A program made the translations under genes and the position numbers. From contig NZ_BBYG01000011.1 of assembly GCF_001184025.1 (NCBI RefSeq), forward strand, positions 1 through 64,000: a stretch of DNA of 64,000 nucleotides, in the 5' to 3' direction. The DNA comes from Streptomyces maremycinicus. GTDB taxonomy: Bacteria; Actinomycetota; Actinomycetes; Streptomycetales; Streptomycetaceae. Shown piece after piece: positions 1 through 8,707 of the stretch. The notes beneath the pieces were generated by a model. It searched no databases. It was not told the origin of the DNA and saw nothing but the letters and a program-made list of their open reading frames with translations. The number at the start of each line of letters is the position of its first letter. Position 1 is the stretch's first letter.

Positions 1-46
1 GAGCTCGTAACACGATCTTGTAACCTCGAAGAGAAAGCACGGATGC

Positions 47-646
47 TCACTGCTCCGGGTCAGACCAAGTCGCCACAAGTGCTCGCAGATCTGGAAAGCG
101 GGGACCGGAGACTGTCTCCTGGGTGGGTTCACCGTTGAGCCAGCACACTTGCTCGGGGGCGCCGTCGCCAGTATCGAACAGGCAGCACACCCCGCCGCTG
201 TCGGCGGTGAGGTCGGTGAACGCCTTCCTGACGTTGGCCGAGCGCGCGAACAAGCGGCTCATCCCCGACGTCGCTGCCCAGCACTCCACCGACGCGTAGC
301 CAGGGTGCAGGAGGGATTCGAACCGGACCATGGCGTAGATGTACCCGATCTGGATGCGCCCGTCCGCCTCGGGGCCAGGTCCACCCGTCTGCGCATACTC
401 GAGCAGTGCATCATCGACGTCGAACATGAGGGATGTGTCGAGCTCGAGCGCACTGCTCGTGGAGCAATCGACCGGATCGCTCTCGAAGTGGGACGTGAAT
501 GGGAGGACGAGCCGGTCACCGCCGGGCAGGGTGACATCAAGCGGCGGCACGGCTCGGGCCGGTCGCGCCAGCTCGGCTAGATTGGCCAATGCCCTGGCGA
601 CATTCCGAGGCCGCAGATAGATGTCGTAGCCGTAGGTCAGCCCCAC
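47..646 (-). CDS. Hypothetical protein, probable IS passenger
   Basis: A 199-aa soluble protein with no signal peptide, membrane segment or domain I recognise. It begins MGLTYGYDIYLRPRN and is acidic, with several Cys-containing stretches in the C-terminal half (GGVCCLFD). It lies downstream of the transposase in the same orientation and inside the outer inverted repeats, so it probably moves with the element. Codon use is normal for Streptomyces, which supports a real gene. Its function is unknown; a regulatory or host-interaction role as IS cargo would be a guess. Confidence 0.6.
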   Translation of the reverse strand: MGLTYGYDIYLRPRNVARALANLAELARPARAVPPLDVTLPGGDRLVLPFTSHFESDPVDCSTSSALELDTSLMFDVDDALLEYAQTGGPGPEADGRIQIGYIYAMVRFESLLHPGYASVECWAATSGMSRLFARSANVRKAFTDLTADSGGVCCLFDTGDGAPEQVCWLNGEPTQETVSGPRFPDLRALVATWSDPEQ

Positions 647-727
647 ATTTCCCCCTGTCTCAGATCGAACCGAACCCTCTCACGCCCCGGCCCTTGGGCG
701 CTTGTCGGTTTATGGCTCGCACCCCGT

Positions 728-1542
728 TCATGAGTGGTTCCTCTTGAGGCGCCGCCAGCAGATCAGGCTGCAGGCCAACGAGAGGAAGGCGTTGTGGAGT
801 TCGAGGCGCCGTTCCCATCGGACGGCGAGGCGTTTGAACTGGTGGAGCAAGGCGAAGGTCTGCTCGACGACATAGCGGAGCTTGCCCAGTCCTTGGATGT
901 TCGGCGCACCCTTGCGGGAGATCACCGGCACGATCCGCCGTTGACGTAGTTCACGACGGACGGTCCGGGAGTCGTACGCCTTGTCGCCCAGCAGGGCGTC
1001 GGGGCGTCGGCGGGGATGGCCCGGACGTCCGGCGACGGGCGGAATGCCGTCGACAAGGGCGAGGGTCTGGGTGATGTCATTGACGTTTGCCGCAGTGGTG
1101 ATCACCTTGAGCGGGGTACCCTTCCCGTCGCAGATCAGGTGGTGCTTGCTGCCTGTCTTGCGCCGGTCGACTGGCGACGGGCCGGTCGCGGGTCCCCCCT
1201 TTTTGCGCGAACGTGGGAGCCATCCACGCACGCGCGGGACCAGTCGAGCTCGCCGACTGCGTTCAGTTTCGCGAGCAGGATGCGGTGCAACTGGTCGAAG
1301 ACCCCTGTCTGCTGCCAGCGATCCAGACGCCGCCAGCAGGTCTGTCCGGATCCGAACCCCAGCTCAAGGGGCAAGAGTTGCCAGGCGATGTCCTGGTGCA
1401 GGACGTACAGGATGCCCTGCAGGCACAGCCGGTCCGGCACCGGTTTCGGCCCCGGCGACCGCTCGGGCCAGGGCGGCAGCAACGGTTCGATCAGCGCCCA
1501 CAAGTCGTCGTCCACGATCCACGGCCGATTCGTCACACCCAC
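728..1542 (-). CDS. IS5-family transposase, two frames joined by -1 frameshift
   Basis: The first frame (1542 down to 1135) carries the N-terminal DNA-binding half, starting with the typical WIVDDDLWALIEPLLPPWP, and the first catalytic Asp in CVDGSHVRAK. The second frame (1231 down to 728) carries LLGDKAYDSR (second Asp) and the YVVEQTFALLHQFKR helix with the catalytic Glu, so the DDE triad is complete only if the frames are joined. They overlap at a run reading A5G6 on the coding strand (1194-1204), a classic -1 slippage site used by IS5/IS427-type elements. The product would be about 270 aa. Probably active, but the frameshift could also be inactivating. Confidence 0.85.
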
Positions 1543-1612
1543 CCGAACGCTCAGATCATCACAACAGTCACGCCCGATCAGGGCACTTCAACAAGATCCT
1601 GTTACGAGCTCT

Positions 1613-1813
1613 ATGCACGAGCGGACCGACGCGATGGTTCTGGCCGTCACAGATCCTCTCTACCGAGAAGTGGTGGAGCCCTTGCCCGCTGGTGTACTTC
1701 CAGCCGTATTCGACGAGATCATCGTTGACGGTAAAAACGGGCCCATGGTGGCGTGGAGGACGGCTCCGATGGCAACAGACGCCTACGGATGGGCAGAAGA
1801 ACGGTCTTCATAG
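1613..1813 (+). pseudogene. Gene remnant next to the IS end
   Basis: A 66-codon plus-strand frame starting with an ATG two bases beyond the IS5 right repeat. It reads MHERTDAMVLAVTD at the start and ends shortly after AYGWAEERSS. The composition looks like real coding sequence, but its position suggests it is the 3' part of a longer gene cut by the IS insertion. I do not recognise a family. Confidence 0.3.
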
Positions 1814-1828
1814 CCCGCTACTGGGATC

Positions 1829-2035
1829 ATGAACGGGGCGCGGGGCCCACACCGGAGGCCCCCTGTCCGTGGCTCGCCCACCAAGTCGCAGCGTGCCGCT
1901 ATAGAGAAGCGCCGCGCTGACACAAACGACCTAAAGCTCGCCGGCGTCGACTGGGTCACCATCGGCCGCAAGCTCGCCGCCACCCTCCCTCAACAGCGAT
2001 CGCTCGCCTATCCGCTGGCCGAGTCTGCGCGATGA
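1829..2035 (+). pseudogene. Small helix-turn-helix-like fragment
   Basis: A 68-aa frame. Its central part (KSQRAAIEKRRADTNDLKLAGVDW continuing to IGRKLAA) resembles the short helix-turn-helix segments of small plasmid and phage proteins, where an AGVDW-type turn precedes a second helix. The C-terminal third does not continue the pattern and the frame stops soon after, so it may be truncated. It follows the other remnant closely on the same strand. Low confidence that it is expressed. Confidence 0.3.
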
Positions 2036-2426
2036 CGATGGTGGGCACTTCAGGGGACTCCGTGTCGGGCTCAGTGCGTGCATGCTCCCGCCGTTCAGCA
2101 GCAATGCCCGGCTGTCGTTGATGGAGCTCCCTGAAAGCGGCCACCCCCTGCTCGGAGAAGGGCCAGGAGCGGTAGGTGCGGCCGGCCTTCCGATGAGCGT
2201 GCGCGCTGTACAGCCGGAATCTGGCATCCATCGGGTCCATGCGGGAGATCCGCGAAGGCGGCGTTCCCCGCCCTGGCGTCCCGGATTTGTGCGGCGTGCC
2301 GGAGTAGGGATGCTGTCAACGAGTGGCGAACCAACCGACAAATAGCCTGCCAGTAACTCTTGGATCGAAGGCGCTTGGTCCCGTCGGTCGGTCGCCGAGT
2401 ACCTCACCAGGACCGCATCCGAAAGC
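2036..2426. other. Stretch without a convincing gene
   Basis: About 390 bases between the remnants and the HNH gene. A minus-strand frame (2240 down to 1956) contains a plausible coding-like stretch (RFRLYSAHAHRKAG), but it overlaps the plus-strand fragment and has no clear start site. I see no clear promoter or terminator. Most likely decayed sequence next to the IS insertion. Confidence 0.4.
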
Positions 2427-3281
2427 TCAACCACCGAATGCGCCGTTGCAGAACATTGAATCGTTGGCCAGGCTTCGGTAGGTGACGCCCATCCAACTGT
2501 TGGGGCGGTTGATGAGCGAGCTGGTCGCGCCTGCGAGTAGGTGAGCGCGGACGGCGTCTGCCCCGCCGGAGATCAGGAGCGTGTGGAGCTGGTCTCGGAT
2601 TTCACCGATGAATCTGTTGGCTTGGAGGGCGTAGGTCTTCCGGAGTCCGAACAGTTTGAAATGGTTCCGGGCGCGAGCGGTCAAGACCTGGTCCCAGTTG
2701 GGTGGAGCAGAGACGAAGAACTCCAGGCGGACGAAACTGTCCTCGTGGACAACCCTGGCGGCGAGCCACCCTTGCCCGTCGATGTGATCCAGGTATGGAT
2801 GGAGGGGGAGCTCCTCGATCGCGCTGGCTCTCTTGTCAGCTTTCGCCTTATTGCAGTCCGAGCAGGCTGGTATGAGGTTGAGGGGGTCTACGCAAAGCGC
2901 CGGGTAGCTGCTCTTGGGCATGAAGTGGTCTAGCTGGCTGACAGTCCCGTGGCCGCACAGGGGGCATCGCTCGTGTTCTGGGGCGCTCATCAGCTCGTTG
3001 TAGATCGGGCGTCCGGGGCCGCTGACCATGCCGTTCTGGTAGATCCAGCTGACGGCCTTCTCCTCCTCGCCCATGCCAGGGATCTGGAACTTCTCAGGGG
3101 CGAGGGTGTGCAGGGTTTGGTCGGCGGCTGCGGTTCGGAAGTCCTCCCCGGCCGCTTCGACGGCGTCGGCGGCTGCGGTCAAGCGGCTGCGTCGCTTTTG
3201 GGCCCCCATTTCCTTGGTGAGGGAGATGCAGATCTCGTAGCTGGCGCGGGCGCCGTGACGGGGCGGGCGCAGAGGCCACAT
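2427..3281 (-). CDS. Septu-like HNH nuclease (PtuB-like)
   Basis: A 284-aa protein with a zinc-type HNH fold in its middle. It has CPLC at residues 106-109, LDHFMPKS with Asp118 and His119, then PACSDCN (140-144), the usual spacing of the Cys4-ligated HNH nucleases. The ATG lies in a TGATG overlap with the stop of the upstream ATPase gene, so the two are translationally coupled. In the Septu anti-phage system an ATPase (PtuA) works with exactly this kind of HNH partner (PtuB) to cut nucleic acid after phage infection. That role is inferred here from architecture, not shown. Confidence 0.75.
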   Translation of the reverse strand: MWPLRPPRHGARASYEICISLTKEMGAQKRRSRLTAAADAVEAAGEDFRTAAADQTLHTLAPEKFQIPGMGEEEKAVSWIYQNGMVSGPGRPIYNELMSAPEHERCPLCGHGTVSQLDHFMPKSSYPALCVDPLNLIPACSDCNKAKADKRASAIEELPLHPYLDHIDGQGWLAARVVHEDSFVRLEFFVSAPPNWDQVLTARARNHFKLFGLRKTYALQANRFIGEIRDQLHTLLISGGADAVRAHLLAGATSSLINRPNSWMGVTYRSLANDSMFCNGAFGG

Positions 3282-4816
3282 CAGATGTCCTCGCCTGCGG
3301 CTTTGTCCGCCAGGAGGATCCGGACCAGCCCCTTGGCCTCTCCGCCGAGCTGCCCGCCGAACCGGGCCAGGACTTCCGGGTAGGTGTCCAGTTCCCGTAC
3401 GGCTGCCAGGATCTCTGCGTGGAAGCCGGAGTCTTTGACCTCCAACCCGAATATCTCGTGGGTGAGCACGCCGACGTTCTCGCCGAAGGTCTCGATCTCG
3501 GGGCGCTCTACCCGACGCCCGATCTTCCACACACAGGAGCGGGGTACTTCCTGGAGGACGACGGGAGAGTGCGTGGCCACTACCGCGACCGCGTTGCGTT
3601 CGGTCAGCAGGTTGGAGAGTGCCTTGATGAAGGAGGCGAGCAGCGGCGGGTGTAGGTGTCCTTCCGGCTCGTCGAGAAGGACGAGTGTCTGCTGGGTGAC
3701 AAGCTCGGTCAGCCGGGTGATGGTGAGCAGTACGAGGGCGTGGCCGGAGCTGAGCTCCTTGAAGATGGCTATGGGTTTGTCGGGGTTCACGAGGTCTGGA
3801 GGGGCGGCCATGTGGACCTCGTGGTTGCGCAGGTGGCGTGCGAACTCGTGGATGGGTGATTCCGCGAAGACGGGGTCGTGCTTGAGCATCTCGAGAATGC
3901 GGCGCCATCTGTGGGCCCAGCCAGCTCGTGCGATGTTCTCCACGCTGGCGGCGAATTCGGAAGCCAGTTCGTCGCGCCCCTTGGGGCGCCCGTCGCTAGC
4001 GGTCAGCAGCCCCACGTATTCGTGCCTGGCCGGGTAAGGGGACGTTATGGCGACGGTGGTGACGGGATCGAAGGCGCTGAAGGATACGGAGACGACGGTG
4101 GCGAACGGGTTGTCGCTCGCGGCCTGTGCCGGATCGTGGTCGATGTGGCCAGCACCCGATTCCGGGCGATCGGCGTTGACTACGGCTTGGGCGACGCCGC
4201 GGAGAAGGGTGGTTTTACCAACTCCGTTGCGGCCGATTAGGACGTGCACGTTGCTCGGCGGCGCTGAGGCTGGGTCGACTTCGAAGCGCAGCAGCGTAGG
4301 CAGGCGGGAAGCGTGTGCCGGTGTGACATAGCCGAAGCTGTATTTCGTGAGTCGGTCGCCACCGCTGGCGATATGCCTGTACTGGCGCTGCAACGTCTGC
4401 TCGTCGACTGAGCGGAGAAGCGAAGTTCGCGTCACATCGTGGCGCCATGCGCTGTTGGCGATCCGGATATCGAAGGCGATGTCGCACAATGCCGTGAGTA
4501 GCGCCTGGCGCTTTGCCGGCCCCAGGGCGCGGATGTTGTCGTAGTAGGTGTCGTCCTGGCCCACCGAGAAGAACACGGTGGGGTCGAGGTCGGCCAGTTC
4601 CCCTTCGGAGAGTGGATGGCCACCGGGCTCCTGGTCGGCGCAGCCGATCTTGACGCGCCCAAGTAGTTGAGGCGAGGAGTCGTACGTCTCTCTGAAGAAG
4701 AGGTCGTAGCTCGTACGGAACCCGAAGTCATCCCAGTCGTTCGGAAGGAGAATCGCTCCGGCTGGGCTGGTGAATGCCTCGGGGCGGTTGGTCATGTGGC
4801 CGACGTGGATGCGCAC
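3281..4816 (-). CDS. Septu-like ATPase (PtuA-like, AAA/ABC-type)
   Basis: A 511-aa SMC/ABC-type ATPase. The Walker A motif GRNGVGKTT is at about residues 195-203, the signature-like ELSSGHA at 354-360, Walker B LVLLDEPEGHLHP at 378-390 and the H-loop ATHSPVV near 416. The first 190 residues have no similarity I recognise and are unusually long before Walker A. I chose a GTG start at 4816 because GGAGGA lies four bases upstream. The frame stays open to 5050 but without a better start. It is coupled to the HNH gene by a TGATG overlap, which supports a two-gene defence operon. Confidence 0.75.
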   Translation of the reverse strand: MRIHVGHMTNRPEAFTSPAGAILLPNDWDDFGFRTSYDLFFRETYDSSPQLLGRVKIGCADQEPGGHPLSEGELADLDPTVFFSVGQDDTYYDNIRALGPAKRQALLTALCDIAFDIRIANSAWRHDVTRTSLLRSVDEQTLQRQYRHIASGGDRLTKYSFGYVTPAHASRLPTLLRFEVDPASAPPSNVHVLIGRNGVGKTTLLRGVAQAVVNADRPESGAGHIDHDPAQAASDNPFATVVSVSFSAFDPVTTVAITSPYPARHEYVGLLTASDGRPKGRDELASEFAASVENIARAGWAHRWRRILEMLKHDPVFAESPIHEFARHLRNHEVHMAAPPDLVNPDKPIAIFKELSSGHALVLLTITRLTELVTQQTLVLLDEPEGHLHPPLLASFIKALSNLLTERNAVAVVATHSPVVLQEVPRSCVWKIGRRVERPEIETFGENVGVLTHEIFGLEVKDSGFHAEILAAVRELDTYPEVLARFGGQLGGEAKGLVRILLADKAAGEDI

Positions 4817-5294
4817 GGGGTCCTCCGGGGGTGGGGTCGGCGCCTCGGCCGCATTCCCCCAAACTTTATCCGCCCCCGACAACAGAGTGACCTGGAACAG
4901 ACCAGCACACCATGCACCTAGACCTTGGTGCCGAGCCGACTCCCCGCCAGCCGGAACCGAAGGCCGTCGCGGACTGACCGCAACTTTGCTCAGCACGTGG
5001 GTTGGTTCGTCGTTCGCTAACAGCACTCCGATTAGCAGGGCGTTGGGCAAACGCGTGGGCGCTCAGCTGGATCCACTGACACTTGCGTCGGCTCCTGGAC
5101 GAGGACGCCTCGAGGAGCCCGGACGCCTGCTCTCCCGTCGGCCTGACAGTTGCCTGGGGGGATTGATCACTCGCCTTTCGGCCGGATGGAGGCTTGCAGA
5201 CCGAGCGGGATCAGCTCAGCATTTGACTTCGCCGCGTCCGCTTAACCAGCGGAGGGTTGGGCGGGGGCGGCTGACGAGCCCGTGCCGCGCTTGG
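4817..5294. other. Gap upstream of the Septu-like operon
   Basis: About 480 bases that should hold the minus-strand promoter of the ATPase/HNH pair. I see the GGAGGA ribosome-binding site next to the GTG start but no confident promoter hexamers, hairpin or small gene. It also holds the 3' flank of the next minus-strand gene. Confidence 0.4.
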
Positions 5295-6116
5295 TCACTC
5301 GGGGTGGCCTTGCTGGTCCGGTGGCGGAACAGGCAGTGGCCAGTACGCCATGTCTCGCTTGCCGTCCAGCGCTTCGAGTAGGACGTGCTCGTCCAGGGAC
5401 GGGGTGGGCGGGCCGCCTCGAGGGCGGTCCATGACGGTGCGCCCGTGGTTGGCCATGATGTACTTGGCGCAGTCCTCAAGGAGGGCGACGGCCCACTCGC
5501 GTGCCTCGCGGCCCGTACGGTCGGCGCTCAGGCGCCATGTGCGCGTGTATCCCTGAAGGCAGAAGTCGGGGTCGACGAGCAGCAGCCCTTTCTTGACGGC
5601 GCTGGCGCGGGGGTTGAGCGGCCAGATGCCGAAGGGCACCACGGTGTCGGTGTCGAAGAGCCGTGTCAGGAGACGGTCCAGGCTTGCGGCCATAGCGATG
5701 GCGCACGGCTCGTCGAAGAAGCGGCGCTGGGCCAGGCCGGTGAAGTGCTCGAATTCATCGTGGAGCCCGTCGGGCAGCACGGTGTCCGCGTCGGCGGACG
5801 GGATGGGAGCTTCGGCCAGGGACGGGGTGCTGGCGAAAAAGACGTCAGGATCCGCGTCGGCGAGGCGTGCGCGGTCCTGGTCGGTGAGGGGGCGAGGGGC
5901 GCGGGGGCGGATGTTGCCGAAGGGGGCGAACCAGGCGCGGGGGCCTAGGTCTCCGGTGCCGGCTTGTTGGCTTACAGGGTGGTCGGGGTCGGCGGCGATG
6001 TCGGCGAGGGCCTGGTCGTAGTGGAGCAGGACGTCTTCGTCCTGCAGGAAGGCTTCCCGCCAGCGATCGAAGGCGCGGTGGCGGACGGTGAATCGGTCGC
6101 CGGTCGGCAGGCCCAC
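5295..6116 (-). CDS. Hypothetical protein
   Basis: A 273-aa soluble protein with a GTG start and no signal peptide or membrane segment. The sequence is well balanced, with Trp- and Phe-rich stretches such as AWFAPFGNIRP and VVPFGIWPLN, and looks like a genuine enzyme or binding protein. I do not recognise its family. It lies between the Septu-like pair and the broken integrase, so it may be part of the same accessory load. No good ribosome-binding site is visible before the GTG, so the start could be elsewhere. Confidence 0.5.
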   Translation of the reverse strand: MGLPTGDRFTVRHRAFDRWREAFLQDEDVLLHYDQALADIAADPDHPVSQQAGTGDLGPRAWFAPFGNIRPRAPRPLTDQDRARLADADPDVFFASTPSLAEAPIPSADADTVLPDGLHDEFEHFTGLAQRRFFDEPCAIAMAASLDRLLTRLFDTDTVVPFGIWPLNPRASAVKKGLLLVDPDFCLQGYTRTWRLSADRTGREAREWAVALLEDCAKYIMANHGRTVMDRPRGGPPTPSLDEHVLLEALDGKRDMAYWPLPVPPPDQQGHPE

Positions 6117-6126
6117 GGTGTGGGCG

Positions 6127-8051
6127 TATCAGCGAGGTCAAGCTCGCCTTTCACTGGCGGAACTGCCCTGAGGCGTTCCAGGACCAGGTACGACTCGCGG
6201 CATGGACCATGATCAATGGGGTGCTGCGGCCGACATTCCTGATGGCCCGCAGCACCGGGATCCGAAGCCGGCTCAGTGTTCAAGGCACACACGCGACGGT
6301 GTCCGAGTGGATGCGCCTGGCCCGATGGCTCGTCGAACGCGGCATACGCACCCTGGGCAAGTGCGACAGCCAGGTGCTGCACGAGTACGGTCTGCACATC
6401 CGTGACCTCTGTCTCGGCCGGGAGCGAATCCGAGCCATACTCACTGCGCTGACGCGGCTCTGGGCGTTCGACGAGCTCAGCGCACAGCCCGCAGGGATCG
6501 GGCGCCCGCCCTGGGACGAGTCCGGGGCCGATGACTACCTGCCCGCGGCCACCGGGGCGGGGAGAACACCACCGAGGTCCTGGCCGAGCAGACCATGGGA
6601 CCGCTGCTGGTCTGGGCGATCCGGATGGGCGACGACTTCTCCGACGACATCCTGGCGGCCTGGGACGAGAGACAGCGGCTGGTCACCGCAGCACGCACCA
6701 ACCCATGCCGCTGATCACGGCCAAGGCGCCGCTGCCAACCACGGCCGTCCACGGCGCTGTCAGCCTGGCCCGGTACTACGTCGGCGGCCTGACCGGCGCC
6801 TCCAAAGGCCACATCCAGGCGTTCGTCCGCCGTCATGGGCTGAGGGAGCTGGCGCCGCAGTATCCGGGGCCGTGTCCGATGGACTCCCCGGTGACCGGCC
6901 GGATTGCCGGCCAGCCCTGGCGGGAGGTGATGGACTTCAACGAGACTCTCGCGCTTATGCGGCACCTGGGCACCGCCTGCTTCATCGTGATCGCCTACCT
7001 GACCGGAATGCGGCCCGGCGAGGTCCTCGGCCTGCCACCGGCTGCTGCCCTGATCCCGAACCCGGCCTCAACGGCACGCTCGGACGGCACCTGATGCGCG
7101 GCAACGAATACAAGACAGCGATCGACGAGGACGGCAACCACCGTGCCGCAGGCGTCGAGCGCGAGGTCCCCTGGGTCGCCATCGCCCCGGTCGTCCATGC
7201 GGTCCACGTCCTTGAACGCATCGTTCCCGACGGACACCTGCTGTTCGACCACAACGCTCACCACCTGGGCCAGTCCGCCCGGGACACAGGCTCGCTCAAA
7301 CCCGAGGGCGTGCGAGTCCGGATCGAGGCGTTCATCGACTGGGTCAACCAGGAAACCGCCCGCCATCAGACCGGCGAAGCCATTGCGCCAGACCCGCACG
7401 GGCGGGATCGGCGTTAGCCGATTCCGCCGGTCGTTGGCCTGGCACATCGCCCGCCGTCCCGGCGGGTTGGTCGCCCTCGCCATCCAATACGGGCATCTAC
7501 GGACGGCCTTTGTCACCGAGGGGTACGCGTCCCGCAGCCGGGACGGCATCCATGAACTCATCGACATCGAGACCGTCCGCGCGGTCGCCGACACTGTCGC
7601 CGACCTCCACGACGACCTCGAAGCCGGCGCGGGAGTCTCCGGTCCCGCCGCACGACGCGCGATCAAGGCCGCTGCCCAGGCGCCCCGGTTCGCCGGAACG
7701 GTCATCACCGCCACCACCGCCCGGCGGCTGCTTACCAACGAGGACGCCCTGCTCCATGACAACCCGCATGCTCTCCTGCTCTGCCATTATCGGCGCGAGC
7801 AGGCCCTCTGCCACCGCGGCATCGAGCGGGATACCCCCTGCCTCGACCATTGCGTCGCTGGCTGCGGCAATGTCGTCCGCACCGACCAGCACGCTGCTGA
7901 ACTGCGCGGCCGCGCGGACACCTTGGACAAGCGCGCCGCATACCTTCCCCAGCCGCTGGCCGAACGGCTCCGGCCGAACGCCGCTCGGCTGCGGGCCCTC
8001 GCCGACCAGCACGACCAGACGCGCATCACCCTTGAGAAGGACACCGCGTGA
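6127..8051 (+). pseudogene. Tyrosine site-specific integrase, broken by frameshifts
   Basis: Pieces of one long integrase (about 640 aa) can be read in turn in different frames: an N-terminal part up to about 6560, a short piece to 6712, a part from 6706 to about 7030, one to about 7380, and the C-terminal part to 8051. The catalytic landmarks are present but in different frames: TGMRPGEVLGL carries the first Arg, and LAWHIARRPGG with YGHL and TEGYA holds the His/Arg and tyrosine region. At least three or four frame changes are needed, and the N-terminal start is missing. The protein cannot be made intact, although its downstream partner gene is complete. Confidence 0.75.
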
Positions 8052-8458
8052 GCCCCGCCCTTGACGAACGCGCCCGCATCCGGGCGGCGATGGACCGCAT
8101 CCTGTCCGGCGAGCCTGCGCACTCCACCGGCGCACTCACCATCGTCGCTCTCGCCCAGGAAGCCGGCGTCCCCAGAAATGCGCTGACCCAGCGGCACCTG
8201 GACCTGAAGAACGAGTTCTACGAGCACGTCCGCCAGCGCGGGGCCATGCCCGACACCGAGGCCCGCCTGCGGGCCACAATCACCAAGCTCAAGAAGACGA
8301 TCGCCAACAAGAACAAGGAACTGGAACAGCTCCGCGCGGACGTACCCGCGCTCGTCCGGACCGTCAACCAGCTCACGCTGGAAAACCAGCAACTCCGCGA
8401 GGTCCTGCAAGGCGACCAGGCGAACGTCGTCCCGTTTGTTCGGCCGCCGCAGACCTGA
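8048..8458 (+). CDS. Coiled-coil integrase-associated protein
   Basis: A 136-aa protein whose GTG start overlaps the integrase stop (GTGA). The N-terminal 60 residues look like a small helical DNA-binding region (LTIVALAQEAGVPRNALTQRH), followed by a coiled coil of about 60 residues (ITKLKKTIANKNKELEQL, then LTLENQQLREVLQG). Proteins of this layout often follow tyrosine recombinases in actinobacterial mobile elements and probably assist recombination. Unlike the integrase it has no frameshift. Confidence 0.65.
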   Translation: MSPALDERARIRAAMDRILSGEPAHSTGALTIVALAQEAGVPRNALTQRHLDLKNEFYEHVRQRGAMPDTEARLRATITKLKKTIANKNKELEQLRADVPALVRTVNQLTLENQQLREVLQGDQANVVPFVRPPQT

Positions 8459-8707
8459 GAGGAGCCCCGAAGCCAGTGGGGTGTAGCCCACGGGGTGCCC
8501 ACTCAACTATCCACGCACGCAACTGAGGATGTGATGACGTTCGAGCCTGTACATCTCCCACTGCACTGCGCTTGTCTTCAGAGCTGCATGCGGGATTTCG
8601 CGCACGTCAGCATCGCCTCACCGCAGGACTCCTGCGCCTTAGGCGGACTTCCGGAGTGTGGCTATCAGGTACCGCAACCGCACTCGGCTTCGCGGAAAGG
8701 CACGGAA

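Larger units (their letters stand above)
1..1611. mobile_element. IS5-family insertion element with a passenger gene
   Basis: Bases 1-21 and the reverse complement of bases 1591-1611 match at 20 of 21 positions. They form terminal inverted repeats around the transposase (728-1542) and one extra gene (47-646). IS5-family elements of this type are usually about 0.9 kb, so 1.6 kb with a passenger is unusual. I see no second copy of the repeat between the passenger and the transposase. The left flank lies outside the window, so a target duplication cannot be checked. Alternatively the left repeat belongs to a neighbouring copy. Confidence 0.6.

Noticed and set aside
1..600. Possible linear-plasmid telomere at the window start
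   Set aside because: The sequence there is the IS inverted repeat and a gene. I see no run of nested palindromes.
6127..8458. An attachment site or tRNA beside the integrase
   Set aside because: No tRNA-like cloverleaf or direct repeat pair could be found by eye.
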